This document shows, piece after piece, positions 9,117-17,069 of a stretch of 64,000 bases of DNA. The DNA is taken from NCBI RefSeq assembly GCF_024298965.1, contig NZ_CP085193.1, positions 9,362,001 to 9,426,000 of the forward strand, given 5' to 3'. Numbering within the stretch: position 1 is the first letter of the stretch; every line of letters begins with the position of its first letter. Below the pieces are notes generated by a model. That model did not search any database, had not been told where the DNA came from, and saw only the letters and a list, made by a program, of their open reading frames with translations. Source of the DNA: Streptomyces rapamycinicus NRRL 5491. Its GTDB lineage: Bacteria; Actinomycetota; Actinomycetes; Streptomycetales; Streptomycetaceae. Made by a program: the position numbers and the translations under genes.

Positions 9117-9380
9117 TTTTTTAAGGATCTCGATCGTCTTCTGCTGTTCGATGTTCTGCCGGCGCAGTTGCCTGAGCTCCTCGCGCTCGACGCTGGTCAG
9201 CTCACCCGCCCCGCCCTCCCCGCGGTCGATCCGGTCACGCTTGACCCAGCCGCGCAGACTCTCCGGGCTCACTCCCAGATCCCGCGCGACCTCCGTGATC
9301 GTCTTGCTGGAGGAGCGGGCCAACGCGATCGCGTCCCGCTTGAACTCCGCCGAATACCGCTTCGAGTACTGACTACCCAC
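9117..9380 (-). pseudogene. IS3-family transposase OrfA, 3' end replaced by IS30
   Basis: The native part is about 88 residues: YSAEFKRDAIALARSS, then an HTH (EVARDLGVSPESLRGWVKRD), then a coiled-coil leucine zipper (REELRQLRRQNIEQQKTIEI). At ILKKA the frame enters the IS30 end and continues through foreign sequence. OrfA gives IS3 its end-binding specificity, so this copy probably cannot move itself. The orientation and spacing to OrfB (6985-7878) fit one original element. Confidence 0.85.
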
Positions 9381-9434
9381 CTGGCACTACTTCCTCTGGA
9401 ACCTCAGGTTCCAGTCTCCAGGTGTCCAGTCACA

Positions 9435-10721
9435 AGGGGAAGCTTCAAGGTTGAGGCCGGCCCATAACAGCTTGGCCCAGACGTCGTCGGCGATCACACG
9501 AGGGTCAGGGCCGATGAGGGCTCGGATGCTGCGAGGAGTGGCCAGCGCGCGGGCCGGGTCGAAGCGTCGCGGGATCCAGCCCCATTCCTGGCAATCCCGG
9601 AACACCTGACGTGCCCCGGCGAGCAAGCCGCTCTTGGTCCGCGGCATGAGCGGCTCGCCGATGCGGTGCTGTAGTGAGTCGTCGTTTTGGGTGTAGTCGC
9701 CAATGCGCAGGCGGTCGACGGCGGCGACCCAAGCGGCGCACAGCTCTCGCGTCCACTGGCCCGGTTCCCGCACCCCGGGATGCTCGGCGGCCAGCCACCG
9801 CCCCATCCGGAGCATCTGGTTGCGCCTGCTCTTCCTGCCCGAGGCGGGAAGCGTGGATGTGTCGTGCCACCGCTGCACCCAGTCGGCCCAGACCGGGTCG
9901 CCGCCCTCCGCCGGCGCCGGGGCCAGCCGGGTCGGCGGTCGCGGAGCGCTGACATGCCCGAGCGCTGCCAGTGCCCGGTGGAGGCTGTGGACGTTCTGGC
10001 GCAGCGAATACGGTATCGACATGTTCGCACGCAGTCCCTGGAGTGCATCCTCTGAGAGGTCCGCCAGGGACGGGCTGCGGTTAATCAGCAATGCGTGACA
10101 GACCAGGCTCTTGGTTCGCAGGGTGACCTGCGGCGACCTCTGGCCCCAGGAATGCAGCACCGAAGTGACCTGGTCCACCGCCTGGTCGACAACGACCCTG
10201 CCGAACACCTTCCTCGCGACAGCGCCGCGGCCCACGTTGCCCAGCAGGTGCAACTCGGTGAACCCGAATAGGTAGGCGAGAGATATCGCGTAGGACCGCG
10301 CTGACGTGTCGGCCCAACGTGGATACGTTGCCCGGTAAGCCTTTCCGCTTGTTCCGAGGACGTTGGCCCAGATCGCGGCGTCCCAGGCCCAGAAGCTCGT
10401 CCGGTGGGTGGCGCAAGCCCTCAACAGCAGCGCGACCGCGTCGCTGGCCGAGTGGCGCTGAAACCAGTCGTCGGCCACGTTCAGGCGTTCGCTCGCCTCG
10501 GCCAGGGGCAGCGCCAAGCGGTAAATTGCCTGCCACTGAGGCAGATCAGGGTCGCGCCATTGCTCGCGCCATCGGCGCACATCCCAGCCGAGGCGGTTGA
10601 GCGCGGTCTGCTCGGCGACGGTCAGGGTGGGCGAGCAGTCATATCGCGCGGGCCAGATCGGTCCCGGCCAGGTGGGAGCTGCGGCCGTCGTGGTGAGGGC
10701 CGCTGGGGACAGGATGGTCAC
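9435..10721 (-). pseudogene. tnpB: Tn554-like TnpB recombinase, truncated at its 3' end by IS3
   Basis: About 429 native residues remain. The sequence ends GLNLEASP, then runs for some 15 codons into the IS3 end. The N-terminal two thirds look like the core-binding region of a large tyrosine recombinase; the catalytic domain with R-H-R-Y is missing. It starts four bases inside the stop of the upstream recombinase (10718-11788). A ~360-residue recombinase coupled to a larger one is the tnpA-tnpB arrangement of Tn554 (about 361 and 630 residues). The assignment rests on architecture rather than close sequence identity. No tnpC was found. Confidence 0.6.
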
Positions 10722-11788
10722 GGATTGATCGCCCCCGGCACCTGCTCGCCGAGGCGGGCCAGCGTCTCCACCCGCCAGCCGTGGATCTGCTCCATGCCAC
10801 GGTTGAGCTTCTCGGCCAAATCCCGACCGGACAAGTGGATGTAGGTCAGGGTGGAGTCAGTGCTTCGGTGACCGGCGAAGGAGGCGATCGCGTGCAGTTC
10901 CCAGCCCATGCGGGCCAGGTCGGTCAAGCAAAGATGCCGGGTGGTGTGTGTGGAGAACCGCGGCGCATCGGCGGTCAACGCGATCCGACGCACCACCTTC
11001 GACCAGGTCCACAGCGTTAGAGGCTCGGCCCTGTTGCGGCGGGACTCCGACAGGAACAGCGGGCCGCGAGCTCGGCTGAGTGTTGCCCGGTGCGCCAGAT
11101 ACCCTGACAACAGCACCCCGGTCGATGCCGAGTACGGCACCACCCGCTCCAGCCGGTTCTTCGTCGTCTCCGCCCGCACCCGCAAGGTGCGGTGCGCAGG
11201 GTCGAGATCGTTGGTGCGCAGGGAGCACAACTCCTCCCGGCGCAGAGCGGCGTCATAGGCCAGCGCCAGCATCACGCGGTTACGGACCGGCTCATTCGCC
11301 GTGACAGAGAGGATTTCCATCCACTGCGCCTCGGTGGGGATCCACGGCAGCTTCGTCAGCCTCGGGACAAGGCCGCGCTGGTAGCCGCCGCCAAGGCTGC
11401 GGGAGGTGTAACGGCCCCGCCCGACTGGGTTGGAGTCACGCAGACCTTCCTCGACCAGGAAGTCGTAAAACAGCCGCACAGGTACCAATCGCTGCTGCAG
11501 GGTGGCGTTCGACAGGCCCGCGCCCGAATCGATCGACACCACGTTCGCACCGCGACGGCTGGGCCGCTCGGTCATCTCCCGGACGAAACGCGCGATGTGG
11601 GCGCGGTCAACAGTGAGCGGGTCGGCCCCCTCTCGCTCGCACATCTCCAGATACTCGGCCAGCCCACGCGCATAGGCGTCGATCGTCCGAGGCGCCCGGC
11701 CGAGATCGGTCCACACCCGAAGCCAGACGGCCGCTCGCTCATGCCTGCCTAACACCGGCCACTTGTCCAGCGTCACCGTGCCGCCCAA
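10718..11788 (-). CDS. tnpA: Tyrosine recombinase, Tn554 TnpA-like
   Basis: 356 residues, complete. A SAM-like core-binding domain (about 15-115, RTIDAYARGLAEYLEMCERE) is followed by a catalytic domain. The active-site set is visible: R183/R184 in ALRREELCSLR, K210 in AETTKNRLERV, H281-x-x-R284 in HTTRH, H307 in FAGHRS and Tyr316 in LTYIHLSGRD. It overlaps tnpB by four bases. 53 bases upstream of its start is CAGATTCCACGTAAC, repeated at the same spacing scale upstream of a second tnpA fragment, so this is probably the element's end. It may still be catalytically competent although its partner is cut. Confidence 0.88.
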   Translation of the reverse strand: MGGTVTLDKWPVLGRHERAAVWLRVWTDLGRAPRTIDAYARGLAEYLEMCEREGADPLTVDRAHIARFVREMTERPSRRGANVVSIDSGAGLSNATLQQRLVPVRLFYDFLVEEGLRDSNPVGRGRYTSRSLGGGYQRGLVPRLTKLPWIPTEAQWMEILSVTANEPVRNRVMLALAYDAALRREELCSLRTNDLDPAHRTLRVRAETTKNRLERVVPYSASTGVLLSGYLAHRATLSRARGPLFLSESRRNRAEPLTLWTWSKVVRRIALTADAPRFSTHTTRHLCLTDLARMGWELHAIASFAGHRSTDSTLTYIHLSGRDLAEKLNRGMEQIHGWRVETLARLGEQVPGAINP

Positions 11789-11840
11789 CGCGTCTCCTCA
11801 GTCCGTGGTCGTGCCGAGCGAACATGATCTCCGCTGCGGC

Positions 11841-11855
11841 CAGATTCCACGTAAC
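11841..11855 (+). repeat. Putative terminus of Tn554-like element 1 (CAGATTCCACGTAAC)
   Basis: These 15 bases recur exactly at 13895-13909. In both places they lie 35-55 bases upstream of a tnpA start and are preceded by related sequence (cagtccgtggtcgtgcc versus caagtccgtggttgcacc). Beyond the repeat the two loci share nothing. A conserved block that ends abruptly at the same base is what an element boundary looks like. Only the 11841 copy is followed by an IS1380 target site (CTAA). Confidence 0.55.
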
Positions 11856-11858
11856 TAA

Positions 11859-13537
11859 CCTCGCCGTTTCGCTAGGGTACGGCGGGTGATGGGGCAGAAA
11901 TGCGAAAGTGCCTTCCTGACCTGGGACGATGAACCTTGCTGAGGGGTTCTGTCGGTCCAAGCGGAGGGCACTTTCTACGTGCAGGCTATCTTGCGTCCCC
12001 GGGTTCATGTCAGCACCGATGGTTCGGGGGTGGTCGGTCATGCCGGAGCACGGTTGCTGGCGGATCTTGCCGATGCCACCGGGCTGACCGCCGCGTACTC
12101 CACCGCGTTGCGGTCGCTTCGCCCGCGCGGGACCGGACATGATCCGGGCAGGATCATCACCGATCTCGCGGTGATGCTCGCCGATGGCGGCGAGACCATC
12201 ACAGATCTGGCCGTACTGCGGGACCAGGCCGAGGTGTTCGGCCCCGTCGCCTCGACACCGACGGCCTGGCGGCTGCTCGCCGACGTTGCCGAGCGGGCAC
12301 TGTCTTCTCTGCGCTCGGCCCGTGCCCAGGCCCGGGAAGCCGCCTGGCTGCAGGCCGCCGAACACAGTGAAAGCATTCCCGCAGTCCGTGCCGCGGGTCG
12401 CGTGCTGCCCGGTCTGGTCCTGGACCTCGACGCCACGCTGGTCACCTGCCACTCCGAGAAAGAGCAGGCCGCACCCACCTACAAGGGCGGCTTCGGCTAC
12501 CACCCGCTGCTGTGCTTCCTGGCCAACACCGGCGAGGCCATGTCCGGCCGGCTGCGGCCCGGGAACGCCGGTGCCAACACCGCGAGCGACCACATCACGG
12601 TGCTCGACCAGGCGCTCGCGCAGATCCCCGACGCCCACCGGCACGGCACCGACATCCTCGTCCGCACCGACAGCGCCGGATCCTCGAAAGCCTTCCTCAC
12701 CCACGTCCGCGACGTGCGGAAACGAGGAATCCGTACCTCCTTCTCGGTCGGATACGCCATCACCGAACCGGTCCGCCGCGCTGTCCGGGCCATTCCCGAC
12801 CGCCTCTGGCATCCCGCCCTGGACCAGGACGGGACCATGCGTGATGGCGCCGAGATCGCCGAGCTGACCGGCATAGTCGACCTGAACGGCTACCCGGCCG
12901 GCACCCGCATCATCGTGCGCCGCGAGCGGCCGCACCCCGGAGCCCAACTGTCCCTGTTCGACCAGGACGAGGGCCTGCGCCACCAGGTGTTCCTCACCGA
13001 CACCCCCTACTCCGGCGGCGGCTCCGCCCAGTTCCTCGAGGTCCGTCACCGCGGGCATGCCACCGTCGAGGACCACATCCGGTGCGGCAAGACCACCGGA
13101 TTCGGCCGCTTCCCCTCCCGAGACTTCGGCATCAATGCCGTCTGGCTCGAACTCAGCCTCACAGCGATCGACCTGCTGGCCTGGACCCGCATCCTGCTCC
13201 TGGACGGCGAACTCGCGGCTGCCGAACCGAAGAAGCTCCGCTACCGGCTGCTGCATGTCGCCGCCCGCCTTACCCGCGGGGGCCGACGCCTGCGCTTGCG
13301 GATATCGGTGACCTGGCCCTGGAGACACGAACTGGCCACGGCCTTCCGCCGCCTCGCCGCACTGCCCCGCCCAGTCGGCTGACCGGCCAACCGCCCCTGC
13401 CCGCCCACGACCCGAAGGACCCCGGAGAACCCGACCACCGCGCCGGGACCCCGTCATGCCCAAAGCAACGAAACCACCCCGCCCACTCAACCGCTGACGA
13501 TCAGCGAAGCCTCATCGCCCCAAGCGAAACGGCGAGG
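11859..13537 (+). mobile_element. IS1380-family insertion sequence, copy 1
   Basis: 1679 bp. Inverted ends CCTCGCCGTTTCGCT at the left and AGCGAAACGGCGAGG at the right, flanked on both sides by CTAA (11855-11858, 13538-13541), a 4-bp target duplication fitting IS1380. It carries one intact transposase gene. It sits exactly between the terminus of Tn554-like element 1 and a tnpA fragment of a second element. As far as can be read by eye, the copy at 23992-25670 is the same sequence in the same orientation. Confidence 0.93.
11979..13382 (+). CDS. IS1380-family transposase (copy 1)
   Basis: 467 residues. Typical IS1380 features: N-terminal STDGSGVVGHAGARLLADLA, first catalytic D in LVLDLDATLVTCHSEKEQAA, FGYHPLLCFLANTGEAMSGR, the second D in ILVRTDSAGSSKAFLTH, and a late acidic residue in the RCGKTTGFGRFPSRDFGINA region. 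The C-terminus RITRGGRRLRLRIS-type stretch and WPWRHELATAFRRLAALP close the family pattern. The frame is complete and the protein identical to that encoded by copy 2, so both copies are likely active or recently active. Confidence 0.95.
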   Translation: MQAILRPRVHVSTDGSGVVGHAGARLLADLADATGLTAAYSTALRSLRPRGTGHDPGRIITDLAVMLADGGETITDLAVLRDQAEVFGPVASTPTAWRLLADVAERALSSLRSARAQAREAAWLQAAEHSESIPAVRAAGRVLPGLVLDLDATLVTCHSEKEQAAPTYKGGFGYHPLLCFLANTGEAMSGRLRPGNAGANTASDHITVLDQALAQIPDAHRHGTDILVRTDSAGSSKAFLTHVRDVRKRGIRTSFSVGYAITEPVRRAVRAIPDRLWHPALDQDGTMRDGAEIAELTGIVDLNGYPAGTRIIVRRERPHPGAQLSLFDQDEGLRHQVFLTDTPYSGGGSAQFLEVRHRGHATVEDHIRCGKTTGFGRFPSRDFGINAVWLELSLTAIDLLAWTRILLLDGELAAAEPKKLRYRLLHVAARLTRGGRRLRLRISVTWPWRHELATAFRRLAALPRPVG

Positions 13538-13541
13538 CTAA

Positions 13542-13859
13542 TAGACGCTGCTGGATGGTGGCATTGGCCAGTCCTGCCCCCGAGTCGATCGAGACCACAT
13601 TGGCCCCTCGACGGTGAGGCCTGGAGGTCAACTCCCGTACGTAGACGGCAATATGCGCGCGGTTGGCGATTACCGGGTCGACGTCCTCCCGTTCGCACAT
13701 CAGCAGGTACTCGGCGAGCCCGCGGGCGTAGGCATCGATCGTGCGGGGCGCACGTCCGAGATCCGTCCAGATCGTCAGCCAGGTCGCCGCCTGCTCGTGC
13801 CGGCCGAGCACCGGCCACTTCTCCGTCAGCACCGTCGTGCCGCTCAACACATCTCCCAA
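13542..13859 (-). pseudogene. tnpA: Second Tn554-like TnpA, N-terminal fragment
   Basis: About 105 residues closely related to the start of the intact recombinase at 10718-11788 (KWPVLGRHEQAATWLTIWTD, RTIDAYARGLAEYLLMCERE, RRGANVVSIDSGAGLANATI). It stops at QQRLL, where IS1380 copy 1 intervenes and the terminus of Tn554-like element 1 follows. It differs from the intact copy at many positions, so it is a diverged relative, not a duplication made in place. No catalytic domain remains. Confidence 0.82.
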
Positions 13860-13894
13860 GTCCGTGGTTGCACCGGAGAGACATGATCACCCGG

Positions 13895-13909
13895 CAGATT
13901 CCACGTAAC
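13895..13909 (+). repeat. Putative terminus of Tn554-like element 2 (CAGATTCCACGTAAC)
   Basis: Exact second copy of the 15-base block at 11841-11855, here 36 bases upstream of the tnpA fragment start. The next bases (ttttaatatgctc) already belong to the 3' end of an ISL3-type transposase frame, which suggests that element 2 landed inside that gene. Confidence 0.5.
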
Positions 13910-13910
13910 T

Positions 13911-13985
13911 TTTAATATGCTCAAACGGCAGATGTTCGGCCGTGCCAAGTTGCCCCTACTCCGCAAACGCATCCTCCTGAGCTAA
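13911..13985 (+). pseudogene. ISL3-family transposase, last ~24 codons
   Basis: Plus-strand frame ending MLKRQMFGRAKLPLLRKRIL and two more residues before the stop. This is the characteristic ISL3 C-terminus (compare RQMHGRAGFTLLRHRILLG in the ISL3 pseudogene near 61.24 kb). Everything upstream has been replaced by the Tn554-like element 2. The stretch from here to 14138 shows no other feature. Confidence 0.65.
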
Positions 13986-14138
13986 CACTCAGTCACTGCA
14001 CCACAATCCTTGCGATAGAACCAAAGTTCGACCGACGCCGAGACGCTGGTGACGGAGGCCGCTGCCTCTTTACGGCGGCGAGGGTTGGCCCGGTCGGGGC
14101 GCCCGCTGCCGGCCCGGAAACACGGTCGGTGTGTTCTT

Positions 14139-15152
14139 CTACGTGCGGGGAGTGCCTCCGCGGTCATGCGAGGCGCCGGTCAGCTCAGACTCCTCGGGGA
14201 CGGCGTCGGTCTGCTCGTTGCCAAACCTCGCCAGATGCTTGCCGAGCATGTCCGCCAGTTCCTGGGATCGGATGCCTAGATCCTCTCGGTAGGTGATAAT
14301 TCCGTTCCAGTAGAGACAGAGCGTTCCCCGCAAAGTATCGCCATTGCGAACCGGCATGCCGAACCAACTGTGGTAGCCCTCTGAGGCGACGAGATGACTG
14401 ATGGACTCGAAAAGTGGGTCAGTCTGTGCATCCGCCACAAACAGGTGCTGATGGTGTCTGACGACGTTCGGTACGGTGAGCGCACTGTCGCGACCCATCA
14501 TACGAATCTCCTCGACGTAGCGAGAGGAGAGGCCGCGCCAGCGCATGCTCTTCGTCCAGGAAGCGTCCGGTCCGGTCAGCCAGGAATCGTCAGCCGAAAC
14601 GTGCACTCGATCGGCGCCAAGCAGTTCGGTGGCCGCGTCGCAAACGAGGTCGAGCAGTTCTGGTAGCGACTCGGCGGAGGACGCCCGTACTCCGAATTGT
14701 TCGAACGCGGCAGCACTTTCGCCGGTCTTTGATGAGATAGTCTCGACGATGTGCGTGGATCTTGAGTCATCGATTCCGGCCGCCCGCTCGACGTGGTTCA
14801 CGTAGAACGTCAGTGCATCGCTGTCCGAGTTGAACGATGCCATGACGATCAGCTCCCAGTTGCCGGTCGTCATGTGGACCTCGTCCACTTCCGGCAGCGC
14901 GGAGAGCCGGTGAGCGACTGCGAATCGTTGACCGCTCTCAGCGCGTACCAAGACGATCAGCCTCGAACGCGCCGCGCTGCGAGCCAGCGTGGCTCCGATT
15001 CGCATCCCGTCGCGCTCGGTCAATCGACGGATCCGCTGACGAACCGTCTTCTCCGACACTCCGACGTGCCCAGCCAGCTCCAGATTGGACATCCGGCCGT
15101 TCTCCGCCAGCAATCCGAAGATCCTCTGATCCAGGGGATCAAGTTCCGACAT
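14139..15152 (-). CDS. Lrp/AsnC-type regulator fused to a GAF domain
   Basis: 337 residues. Residues ~1-60 are an AsnC winged helix (LDQRIFGLLAENGRMSNLEL, VGVSEKTVRQRIRRLTERDG). Residues ~65-145 resemble the Lrp ligand-binding domain (LPEVDEVHMTTGNWELIVMA). Residues ~170-310 form a GAF domain (LLDLVCDAATELLGADRVHV, WFGMPVRNGDTLRGTLCLYW). ATG 15152 was chosen because AAGGAGAT lies 4-10 bases before it. Lrp proteins are usually ~150 residues, so the extra sensor domain is unusual. It is divergent from the monooxygenase at 15619 with a large palindrome between them, and probably controls the cluster in response to an aromatic or related ligand. Confidence 0.85.
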   Translation of the reverse strand: MSELDPLDQRIFGLLAENGRMSNLELAGHVGVSEKTVRQRIRRLTERDGMRIGATLARSAARSRLIVLVRAESGQRFAVAHRLSALPEVDEVHMTTGNWELIVMASFNSDSDALTFYVNHVERAAGIDDSRSTHIVETISSKTGESAAAFEQFGVRASSAESLPELLDLVCDAATELLGADRVHVSADDSWLTGPDASWTKSMRWRGLSSRYVEEIRMMGRDSALTVPNVVRHHQHLFVADAQTDPLFESISHLVASEGYHSWFGMPVRNGDTLRGTLCLYWNGIITYREDLGIRSQELADMLGKHLARFGNEQTDAVPEESELTGASHDRGGTPRT

Positions 15153-15618
15153 TACATCTCCTTGACTCGGACATGAGGTGCTGATAGCTACCGGCATCCG
15201 GCCCGACACCGCCGATAGTCGGACAATGGTATGCCTTGTAACGACCTAGTCTGCACCGTTGCGCGCTGGCGAGACGGTTCGGCCCACCGCGGCTCTAGTC
15301 ATGGCCCGCCTGCTCCTGCTGTCCGCGTGATCGCAAGTCCCGCCAAAGGGTCGTGCGGTCGTTGAGGTCGTGGTCGGGCTGGACCCTGACCTGGATCCTC
15401 TTCGAGAGCGCGACTGAAGGCGTTTCTGGGACGCGGCCACTACGACCATGCCGTCGCTCGTCACTGTTGCCGATGCGGACGCCGCGCCGCGCTTGGACTG
15501 CACACACGTGGTCCGAATTTCGGACCTACGTGTTCCTTGACTCGGCAAGAGTCGGGCGGGTAGCGTCCGTCTGAGGCGATAGAGGACTGATATTCGGATT
15601 CGCAACACGAGGAACGGT
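15153..15618. other. Divergent intergenic region upstream of the catabolic cluster
   Basis: 466 bases between the Lrp-GAF regulator and the monooxygenase. Apart from the regulator's ribosome site and the palindrome at 15504-15533, no gene with family resemblance was found on either strand. Short open frames here lack start signals. It probably contains both divergent promoters, but no convincing -35/-10 pair is visible. Confidence 0.5.
15504..15533. promoter_or_regulatory. Large palindromic operator candidate
   Basis: Perfect 8-bp arms GGTCCGAA (15510-15517) and TTCGGACC (15519-15526) around one base. They are extended outside by ACACGT (15504-15509) and ACGTGT (15528-15533), which are also complementary with one extra base on the right. 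A symmetrical site this size between divergent regulator and target genes is the expected binding site for the Lrp-GAF protein. Confidence 0.65.
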
Positions 15619-16743
15619 GTGACGTATCTATCGACGGTAGGCAACGACGTGAAGTCGCGCGGCCGGGTGATCGTGGCCGGTGCGGGCATGGTCGGTTTGT
15701 GTTCAGCGCTGTCGCTGCGTCGGGCGGGGTTTGAGGTCGGGGTTCGAGAACTAGCGCCGGGGATTAGGGAGACCGGTGCTGCGCTCGGAGTTTGGCAGCA
15801 CACAATCACCGAACTTGAACGTCTTGGGCTTGGTTCGCGGCTGTCCGAGATCAGGGCCGAACCTAGCTTCCAAGGCTTTCGCGACCCCTCCGGTGCGCTG
15901 ATCGACGTGAGCGATATGCCGCCGGGGCGTACGGTGCTTCGCCAGCGGCTCAGCGCGTTGCTCGTCTCCGCTGTCGGCGAAGAGAATATTCGCACTGGTA
16001 TGGGAGTGGTCAATTACGCCGAGGACGAGTCCGGCATTGCCGTACATTATGCCAATGGCGATTACGAGCGTGCGGATTTGCTCGTCGGCGCCGATGGCCT
16101 GAACTCCCGGGTCCGCACCAAGCTCATTCCGGGCTCGGAAAGCCATTATTACGAAGACGGTCACCATGTGTGGCGGGCGGTACTGCCGTTCGACGGGGAT
16201 CTCGGCGATGGTTACCTGACTATCGGGCGTGAGCGTACCCGCGGCGCGGTGACGCGGCTCGCCGACGGTTCCTGCTTTTGGGTGCTAGCCCAGTTGGGTT
16301 TGACCGGCGAGGTCGCCGGAGACCCCAAGCAGGAGGCTCTTGCCAGGGTTGCGAATCTGTACGACGGGGATTCCGAGTTCCTGCTGCGCAAGGTCATCAT
16401 GGCTACTCCCCAAGACTCAGTGATCTACAGTCAGGTCGCCGTGGTTCCGGAAATCCCACGCTGGAAGGACGGGCGGGTGGTGCTCGCCGGGGACGCCGCA
16501 CACGCTATGTCCCCCCATATTGGATCTGGTGCCTCGCTTGGCATCGAGGACGCTCATGTCCTTGGCGACCGGCTCATGCACAACGACATCTCCTCGGCAT
16601 TGGACAGTTATGAAGCCGACCGCATCGCCCGATACAAGCTGGTGCGCGAGCACGCCAAGGCCATGGCGTTGGCGGAGACGCCAGCGGACTACATGGAACG
16701 CTTCTCCCGTTTCGTGAACTGGCTGAACGACACCGCAGCATAA
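15619..16743 (+). CDS. FAD-dependent monooxygenase (PHBH fold)
   Basis: 374 residues, group-A flavoprotein hydroxylase size. FAD ADP-binding motif VIVAGAGMVGLCSALSLRRA near residue 17; DG motif LLVGADGLNSRVRTKL near 155; GD motif VVLAGDAAHAMSPHIGSGAS near 295 that contacts the FAD ribityl chain. Such enzymes hydroxylate aromatic or activated ring substrates using NAD(P)H and oxygen. GTG 15619 follows an AGGA-like sequence; a later in-frame start close to the GxGxxG motif is also possible. It is the first plus-strand gene after the palindromic operator. Codons ending in A/T are more frequent than in the flanking operons, suggesting transfer. Confidence 0.88.
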   Translation: MTYLSTVGNDVKSRGRVIVAGAGMVGLCSALSLRRAGFEVGVRELAPGIRETGAALGVWQHTITELERLGLGSRLSEIRAEPSFQGFRDPSGALIDVSDMPPGRTVLRQRLSALLVSAVGEENIRTGMGVVNYAEDESGIAVHYANGDYERADLLVGADGLNSRVRTKLIPGSESHYYEDGHHVWRAVLPFDGDLGDGYLTIGRERTRGAVTRLADGSCFWVLAQLGLTGEVAGDPKQEALARVANLYDGDSEFLLRKVIMATPQDSVIYSQVAVVPEIPRWKDGRVVLAGDAAHAMSPHIGSGASLGIEDAHVLGDRLMHNDISSALDSYEADRIARYKLVREHAKAMALAETPADYMERFSRFVNWLNDTAA

Positions 16744-17069
16744 GAGAACAACCTAGACGTCCTCGTGGCGGTGGTGGGCGGGACAGAAAGGCTGTTCCCT
16801 GGACACAAGAAACGGAGACACCGTCACGAGAGCTTCTTCGCTGTTGGGCCGACAGAGAAAAGAACCGGGAGACCAACTCCCGGGGGGACCTCACGGCAAC
16901 TGTGTGGTACTAGCTGCGGGTCGCGCAGCGCGAGGCCCATTGACGATGCTGATAAACACACTGGCGCGACCACAATAGTTCGAATATTCGACCTAGCAAA
17001 GATGTCCCCAGGCCGTGCCGCTCAAGGTGGGCTGATGATGGGCCTTCGGCCCAAGAAGTGGAGGCTGTG
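16744..17069. other. Intergenic region with a hairpin and a 12-bp palindrome
   Basis: About 325 bases with no recognisable gene. CCGGGAG (16865-16871) and CTCCCGG (16877-16883) can form a 7-bp stem with a five-base loop; there is no T-tract, so a terminator role is uncertain. TCGAATATTCGA at 16980-16991 is a perfect palindrome about 80 bases before the aldo/keto reductase start and may be an operator for a second transcription unit. Confidence 0.45.

Larger units (their letters stand above)
6965..9434 (-). mobile_element. IS3-family element, interrupted by an IS30-family element
   Basis: The ends are related inverted repeats: TGATCCTGGACACTT at the left and, read from the right end, TGTGACTGGACACCT. 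Inside are orfA and orfB of an IS3-type transposase on the minus strand, with a complete IS30 element inserted near the orfA/orfB junction. No matching 3-4 bp target duplication flanks the whole element (ccg on the left, agg on the right). Its right end cuts a recombinase gene whose 3' half is not found on the other side. This suggests a deletion or rearrangement starting at the left end of IS3. Confidence 0.8.

Noticed and set aside
11739..13490. Minus-strand open frame (583 codons) across IS1380, repeated at 23710-25623
   Set aside because: Exact antisense of the IS1380 transposase in both copies, with low-complexity composition; repetition only reflects the IS duplication.
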